Below are positions 57,000 through 64,000 of a DNA stretch of 64,000 bases, in pieces (position 1 is the stretch's first letter; each line of letters begins with the position of its first letter). The position numbers were made by a program, and so were the translations under genes. Under the pieces are notes generated by a model. It did no database searches. It saw nothing but the letters and a program-made list of their open reading frames with translations, and had not been told where the DNA came from. Source of the stretch: Sebastes aleutianus (lineage: Eukaryota; Chordata; Actinopteri; Perciformes; Sebastidae); the NCBI GenBank assembly GCA_916700875.1, contig CAKAKS010000039.1:9346544-9410543 (forward strand). Reading direction: 5' to 3'.

Positions 57000-58560
57000 G
57001 TTGTAGCAACAATGCAAGATCAGTTATTGTGATTGGTTGTAAAATCTCAAAGAGCTATGATGCTCCAACCTTGTCTGGTCCATTTTACCTGATTCCACTC
57101 TATACAGTATAGCTACAAACAGTGTATGAGACAAACCATCCAAATCCATCCAAAAATGTCAATGTCAACAATAACACGGAATAAACACACCACAAGATCA
57201 CAAACGGTTTTAGAAAATAATAAAATGTATACGTTTTTCACACCTGAGGAGGCTCAAAAGAGGTGAACTGTAGCTGTGAGAGTGGATATTATAGGAAAAT
57301 AAATAATATATGTTGTCATTGAACAATTTTCTGATACACTCAGTATGAGTGAAATTCTACATCACTGCTGGAGGAATGTATTTTATTGTGTAGTGCAAAT
57401 GTTTGCTGAGAATAATAAATCAAAATAAAAAAAATTAATGCATCTGATCCAGTGTGCCATTCTTTTTTTTTATTGATTATGTTTCTAATTTCTGCACATT
57501 TTCCTGATGGACTTCTGCAGAGAGAGAGAGAGATGAAGAAAAAAGTTGAGTTTTAGACCCGTTCTCTGAGATATTTTCTTATTTATGCGTCACCTTGGGA
57601 AACTGTGCTCTGCATAGCAATGACAGGAAGCAGAATGTAAATTTCAGATTGAATTTGGATGAAATGTGCTCACTGCTGACCTGAGGCCAGTTTCATTCAC
57701 TTCATTCCTCCTCTTTTTATGGGAACATTAAACTTATTTCAGCTCTCTCTCTCTCTTTCCCTCCGCCGGCTGAAGAACCAGCCCTCGCTCTCAGACGATG
57801 TTCAAGTTGTTTTACAGCTGCAATATCTGCAGGAGAGATGGCTCGTTGAATTGTCTCTGCTTGTTTGTTAAAAAATCCATCACTCATTTTTACTGCAGGC
57901 AGAACTGGAGACGAATCTTTTCACGCACAGTTACGTTTCTCTACAAGTATGAAGCTGTACAGGAAACCGAAAGGTCAGGAGAATAAAACGATGCATTTTA
58001 AAGGCTGTTTTTATCTCCAGAAAATGCAGTTTGTTGGCCAATTTGGAAACTCTCTCCTTGACTACCGTACATAGGTTGTTGTTGTTTTTTAAATATGGTC
58101 CCATGGGCACAGGCGCAGTTTACATTGTTGGTTCAGAACCCCCTAGACATGCTTCTATATTTCTTTATGATAAAACAGAACAAATAATTTATTGTAATGC
58201 TGAATAATATCGACCTTGTTGTGTCTTCTTATTGACAGAAGAGAAAACAACAAGATAAGAAGTGTGTGAGTGAAAGACAAACAAACTGTCTCTGATAGTA
58301 ATCGTCCCTCCTCATGAGGCTGTGCTGCAGTTTGTTGATGGGATTTTCTTGTTTCTTTGCAGCACAAATTTATTAAATATTTAATCTGGCAATTATATAT
58401 AGCATAGTTTATATAATATTTCCTTAGAGTGTTGCAGACGATCAGTGTTCTGCAGTGATTCACAAACTCACACGGTGATAAAATGTGTCGAGTTTAATCA
58501 CCGATACTTACGTTTTTACTGCCGCTGTGTGTAATCAGGCTGCTGCTGTCCGAGCCTCGT
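57000..58560. other. Intergenic, unique sequence
   Basis: 57490-57920 is a balanced, non-repetitive stretch. No gene is supported. Confidence 0.3.
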
Positions 58561-58564
58561 ATTT

Positions 58565-58596
<32 letters not shown>

Positions 58597-58636
58597 CACG
58601 CACACACGCACACACACACACACAAACACACACACA
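58565..58636. repeat. (CA)n microsatellite
   Basis: CA repeat with CG and CAAA interruptions. Confidence 0.9.
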
Positions 58637-58779
58637 GGATGTGAACTGAAAAAACCAAATCATTTTTATTACGTTAATTTTTTATTTTTATTTTTACATC
58701 AAGCAAAGACCAAAACTTTGTATTGCCATTTGATGTTACCTTCTACTTCTACTCCGCTACATTTTGGACGCTCAGGCTT

Positions 58780-59260
58780 GACAGGCTAGTCTCATACACT
58801 GTTCGTAGCTATACCTACGAAAAGTAATGCACTGTAATTCGTATATATCCCACAAAATCAATTTGTGTGTAATTAACGTAATCGTGAACCAGGAAATATA
58901 CAGTATATAGCGGCGAACACTACGAAGGGAGGAGGTCAGGGTGGATAGGTGAGTCAAAAAACACTGAATTTTCGCCCAGCAGGCCGGCGTTCGTGTCCCG
59001 TGTGAAACCAGAAGTCAAAGTTGATTTATTTGTCACGTAAGTTACGTACTTAAGTAACGCCACTTCTGTAGTTATTCTAAACCAAACCACCATCTTTTCC
59101 TCAACCAAACTAAGTAGTTTAATTGCCTAAACCTAAGAAAGTTGTTTCCTGTGAAGACAGAGGTTTATTTTGAAAAGACAGAATTTATGTAATGAGCGGA
59201 AATGGACACGTGTTGCTGGACATTCGTAGAAAAATAAACGAAAAAGGAGGAATACGTGCC
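58780..59260 (-). repeat. Interspersed repeat, reverse member of an inverted pair
   Basis: Inverse of 56463-56980 in block order (cggcgttcgtgtcccgtgtg, aagttacgtacttaagta, aaactaagtagttt, gtgttgctggacattcgtag). Confidence 0.65.
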
Positions 59261-59699
59261 CTGATGACACAATCATCTGAACATGAAAATGGACAATGAC
59301 ATGCGACAAAAGCCTCCGGACGGACTCAAACTGAAGCCATATAAGAACAAATTTCCTCTTATTTTTGTTTGTATCCATGATTTGTTTTTATTTTGTTTGT
59401 ACCCATTGATTTCTAGGATTCACCAACGTTTTCTTATTTTTGCTCTTCTCTTAGGTAAGAGAATATTTCGCGAGTGGTCGAGATCACTCAAGATAAGAAA
59501 AAAATATCTTGTTTTCACAGTTCACTAGGATAAAGAAAAAACACACAACATCACATAATCAAATTTAGATTATTATATGTTTTAGAGTGATTATAATGAT
59601 TGGATTATTAAAGAAACACTATTGTGCGTTCAGCTTCTGAATGACTCACACACTGCTCTTCGATGCTTTTTCATTTTCCTGTAACGCAACAGTAACTGT

Positions 59700-60012
59700 A
59701 ACTGACTGACTGTAACAGTCAACACATTCTCACTCCCAACTTGTCAAAATCCCCCGCTTGGTCAGTGCACCTCGGCATCAGAGAGCGATGCACGGGGGAC
59801 TTTTGGACGGACCAGGGACGGCGTGTCGATATAGGCTTGTTACATGCATATTGTCCTTCCAAAATAAACCTCCTTTTCCCTGGAAATTAGGTTTAGCTTT
59901 AGAGTTAGGTTTAGGTTAGAGCTGTCTTGACTTCTCTTCTTTTTTTTTCTCTTAACAGAAAATTGCGAAAATATGAGAGAAATTTAAGAGAATTTTGCTA
60001 CATGAGGCCCGT
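59700..60012. repeat. Interspersed repeat fragments
   Basis: 59720-59930 (cacattctcactcccaactt, cccccgcttggtc, ctcggcatcagaga) matches 61880-62070. 59930-60012 (cttaacagaaaattgcg, acatgaggcccg) is the inverse of 29500-29600. Confidence 0.55.
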
Positions 60013-60879
60013 TGTTAAAATGAGGTGTCTCCGAAAAGAAAAATGTGTCTTTATGTTTTGCAGTGAATTGTTAAATTGAGGACGCTCATTAGTCGCAGGT
60101 ACGATCTCTCTGCCAGCTCAACACACTTTCTGCTCATCACCAAATAAACAGAGTATATCTGTCACTGCTACCGAGTTAATTTGGCTCCAGAAGGATCAAA
60201 ATAAACCCCAAACACTAAAGAAACAAACTGAGAAATTGATCATCAGCACGGATTTCCAGAAGAAGATTCTCCATATCAAAGAAATCAGGAGAATCGCTCC
60301 TCGTTTTAAAGTCAGCTGCGTCGCTTGTCGTTGATTGTGTGTAGCTTTTTGGTGAATTTGCATTTGTTTCATGCTGACTGAAGCGTATCCTCTGCTTCCT
60401 TCACGGCTGCTGAAAAATCACTGTAACACAGTCTGGAGGAGTTTTGAAGGCGAAGCACACATGGAGCTGATTTCCATGAAATAAACACAAACACCCCCCC
60501 TGCGAGGGTTTTTAATGGGGTTTACACTTCCAAAAAATTTACGACACACTTCTGTCAAAATAAAAACTACCTCAGTGTTCCTTCTGCAAACAGCAACAAA
60601 ACACTTGTGTTAACTTTGTTACGGTTGGACTTACAGGTTCTTAAATACAATACTTTGCATATAAATGCTCCGGTAATGCGCAAGGCGTTTAGCGTGCAAT
60701 AATTACGCCTTTCCTGATTTACACATGTCATTTATCCCGTACTGAACGCAATGTAAACGCATCTGCGTATAAATGCTACGGTAAGAGTTAGTGACGCAGT
60801 ATGAAAAGCGAGAAAGACCACTTATGATGGGCGGGTGGGGAGGTTTTGTAAGTTACGTTAGTGACGTTTGTCACGTGAC
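60013..60879. other. Intergenic, nothing recognised
   Basis: No exon or element end found. Confidence 0.35.
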
Positions 60880-61120
60880 GATTATCACAGGTTTTTTATT
60901 GACATCTGTCACGTGTTTTTCGTAGTTGGGTTACATTGTTTCCGTACATATTTTACTTCGTTAACTTTCCTAATTTAAGCCCAACCATGACATTTTCCCT
61001 TACCCTAAGTGGTTCCTGCCTGAACCGAACGTTTGCGTGTTGTACAAATGACACACGAAAAGGCTAAAATGCGTACTCATGAAACGCGGAATGTCCGTTT
61101 AACGTTCTGGTATTAATACG
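60880..61120. repeat. Interspersed repeat fragment
   Basis: Shares attgtttccgtacatatttt/aagcccaaccatgaca with 44610-44675 and aaaaggctaaaatgcgtact with 43755-43780. Confidence 0.5.
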
Positions 61121-61689
61121 AGTAAATAGTTACTTTCTACCACTGGGTCACAGTTGTGTGACAGGTGTTCATTTCCAACCCTGTCAAACAGACAGATTTC
61201 ATTTCCTGTTACAGACACCAGATGAGTCCTGACAGCGTTTGTGTTGATCCCTCTCTCTACAGCCTCGTCTCATACGACGCCTCCGGCCGCTGACTGACGT
61301 CTCTGTGGAAAGCTAATCGATGGCGGGAAAACATCAGCAATAATCACCGCCGCCAGAGGCTCAGAGAGCGCGACCTGACGGAGACAGATCCCCGTCAGAG
61401 CAGGAGGGCAGCGGTGAGTCCGTCTGACAGACAAGAGCTGCTGAGAGCTTTGATAAGAGTCTCAACGTAACCTGAACGATCAATCGGCTGGATGGGTTCA
61501 TTCAGAGAGGAGAGACACTCTGCTGCTGCCGCTGTCACCATCAAACGTCTCCATCAACAACCAACTGTTTCATCTCCCATCGTTCATCCATAAACACTGA
61601 ACACGGAGGACAAAATGTTGTTGCCTGGTGACGTTTGATTGTCTGCTCAACAAATGAAAAAGTATTTGATGGTGATCATGAACATCCTT

Positions 61690-61765
61690 CTACTGAATAG
61701 GTTTTCAAATCCTTAACTTAAGTAAAAGTACTAATACCACAAGTAAAAGTTCTGCATTGAAATGT
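61690..61765 (-). mobile_element. AAGTA MITE-like fragment, reverse
   Basis: ttaacttaagtaaaagtact then aaaagttctgcattgaaatg. Confidence 0.5.
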
Positions 61766-61779
61766 TACGTACAAAATTT

Positions 61780-62200
61780 GAATTTCCAGCAGGTTCTCAT
61801 TCCCAGGGCGTCAAATACCGCGGCTTTGTCAACAACCATCGTAGTGTGATACTGCCGCACACGGCACCCTTTAGCGCCAACACATTCTCACTCCAAACTC
61901 GTCAAATACCCCCGCTTGGTCGCCGCCCCTCGGCATCGGAGACCGACGCACGGGAACCCCTCTTGTGTTACTTTTGGACGTGTCAGGGACAGCGTGTCAA
62001 TATATGCTCGCTACATGCATAGTGTCCTTTCAAAATAAACTTCCGTTTTGACAGGAAGTTAGGTTTAGGCAACACAACCACTTAGTTGTATTAACTTTAG
62101 TGTTAACTTCACTGACTAGCGACTCACGGAACTGACGATACCGATGAGTCTCGTGACTAACGACTGGCGTGACAAAATAAGTCAAACGTTACTTTTAATT
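61780..62200. repeat. Interspersed repeat, second copy
   Basis: Matches 59720-59930 and extends further into gttaggtttaggcaacacaa. Confidence 0.55.
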
Positions 62201-62224
62201 TCACACTCTATGCTACAACGTTAT

Positions 62225-62420
62225 CAGTAGAATTTAGCACCTTTAAGTAAAAGTATTTATAAGTATAATAATCAGGAAACTGCACTTAAAATATTAAAAG
62301 TGAAAGTACTCAATGCCGAAAATGTCCCCTGTGACTGTGATACTATTATATATTATATCACTATTATTATTACTCATGTAAAAGCAGGATTTTACTATTG
62401 TAGTTGGTTGAGGTGGAAAA
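62225..62420 (-). mobile_element. AAGTA MITE-like fragment
   Basis: ctttaagtaaaagtatttat, gtgaaagtactcaatgc and aatgtcccctgtgactgtga are the interior blocks also present at 28080-28140 in inverse order. Confidence 0.45.
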
Positions 62421-63885
62421 AATCTTGTCAACAATGTCCTCAGTTTGCAAAAAATGTTCTCACTTTTAAAGGACTATAACTTGGTCCTCACAAAGAGAGG
62501 AGTACATGATCACACACACGTAGAGGCAGTATCATTCTCTCCACATGCTCCCAGTTTCAACACGTGTTGTCTCAGCAGGTTGATTGACAGGTGAGGAGGT
62601 GAGCAGGTGACCTTTGTTTGTGGGAGAGACAGCAGAGCGCTTAGAAGTCAGAGTGCACATAAACACACCATGATGGAGAGAGGAGAGAGAAAGGCCTGAC
62701 CCTGAATGCCTCATCGCTCAGCAGGAAACAATCAGCCGATTAACAAAACGCTACAACTGGTTGGCAAATAAATGAGTAATAAACAAAGACATATATCGTT
62801 AAATGTCCAATATTCAAAATATTTTGTGATATAAAACGCATGTGCACGTGGAACTTGGTGGAATAATTAGAAACCTTTTACAGAGTTCAGTTAAAATCAA
62901 TTAAATTTATGTATTTAAATTTGGTTAAATAAGGCATTATAAAATAAACCCATTTAAATAAATTCATAAAAATATTTTTTTAATTATAAAGTCAATTTCC
63001 TTAATGTATGTAATAATAAGATTATTAAATGTAATAATAATTCAGAAATTAAAGACAGAATAAGTTAATATATGAATTAATTGGTATATTTAATTATCTT
63101 TATTATTATATTAACACATTTTATATTTACATTTTTTATTTGATATATTATTGTTTATATTTTATTATTAAAATGTTAATTAATTCAACATTTTAATGCA
63201 AATTGAATTAATACATTTGTGACAGTTTTTTTTTATATATATCAGTTGATTAATTTATTATCATTAAACACAGTAAAAGTCTGTCCAGACTCCATATAGT
63301 ATATATCTCCTTTTCTCTTCACCAGAAATATAAAGTAGGCTATCTAGAAATACCACAATACATTTTTAGAAATGAACATCTGAACATGAAACTATATATA
63401 ATTTGACTTATTCCAAGATTTTATAAGTGTTGTTAAAAGTACATTTTTGTATCATGACCGACTTTGTGTGCAGTTTGTATAGAAACTCTGAATAATTTAT
63501 TCCTTAATGGAAAAAACCAACACAGTAATTAGAGCAGAATGTAAAGAGCAGCAGATTTGGATCACAGTAACGTCTTCAGTTCAGGGAAAACATAAAAATA
63601 GTCGTGTGCTGGTGGATTACTGCAATAATTCATGTTGTCACGGCTGCTCGCCAACAACTGAGGATCTTCAGTTTCCTTCAATAACAAGAGAGAAACATTC
63701 TTATAAAGGAGGATTATATCTGACAGAACACTTCTGGTTTTAATCCAGACGTTCATGATGGAATTGTTTATTTATACAGGATGTTTTTTAACAGAATAGA
63801 AAAAGAAAATACTTTATTGTCTACATTTTACGTACGAAAGGCATACAATTGTCTTTGGTTCGCATGTGCAAAATCTGCTATTAAA
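62421..63885. other. Intergenic, AT-rich
   Basis: 62900-63250 is extremely AT-rich (ttaatt/aattaa) with no repeat end. No gene is seen. Confidence 0.4.
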
Positions 63886-64000
63886 ACAGGTACTGCATTC
63901 AGCATAAAAAATATGCTCAAATCATAACATGGCAAACTCAAGAACTCAAACCCAACAGGCAACAACTCATCTCTTGAGGTCAGAGGTCAAAGGACCCCTT
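63886..64000 (+). mobile_element. hAT-type MITE fragment cut by window edge
   Basis: acaggtactgcattcagcat to ggtcagaggtcaaaggaccc; interior of the TAGGGCT family, with a deletion after caacaggcaacaac. Confidence 0.7.

Overview
The window is nuclear DNA of a teleost fish, most likely a percomorph/acanthomorph. The evidence is two protein families typical of fish genomes (a TRIM16-like/finTRIM-type tandem array and a ZP3 egg-envelope gene with canonical GT-AG introns), plus the kinds of non-autonomous DNA transposons, RTE-like LINE tails, minisatellites and microsatellites that are abundant in spiny-rayed fishes. I cannot name the species.

Layout. (1) 1-15 kb: three tandem copies of one TRIM E3 ligase gene, all on the + strand, each with a single uninterrupted coding exon of 547 codons (RING, two B-boxes, coiled coil, PRY/SPRY). 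A 5' UTR exon is visible upstream of copies 2 and 3. Copy 1 carries an in-frame TAG that removes the SPRY domain; copies 2 and 3 are intact. The duplicated unit is about 6.3 kb and includes 3' flanks, a transposon fragment, a minisatellite and the promoter/5' UTR exon; each unit has since lost or gained different blocks. (2) 16.0-23.9 kb: a complete nine-exon ZP3-type zona pellucida gene on the minus strand (401 codons). I reconstructed it exon by exon from splice sites, with an intact reading frame, a signal peptide and an ATTAAA poly(A) signal. Two of its introns hold related minisatellites whose unit repeats the exon 6 splice acceptor, bounded on one side by a copied exon 8 donor. (3) 24-64 kb: no protein-coding exon that I can support. 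This part is a mosaic of interspersed repeats (several with terminal inverted repeats and 8-bp target-site duplications that identify hAT-type elements), tandem repeats, and a few non-repetitive islands that look like conserved non-coding elements.

Functionally the two gene sets are unrelated: the TRIM array belongs to a rapidly evolving, probably innate-immune ubiquitin-ligase family, and the ZP3 gene encodes a structural glycoprotein of the egg coat. They are simply neighbours. I found no undescribed multi-gene system. The most interesting observations are the splice-acceptor-bearing minisatellites inside zp3, the clustered divergence in the SPRY loops of the TRIM copies, the nonsense-truncated TRIM copy, and an IRF-type site present in only one TRIM promoter.
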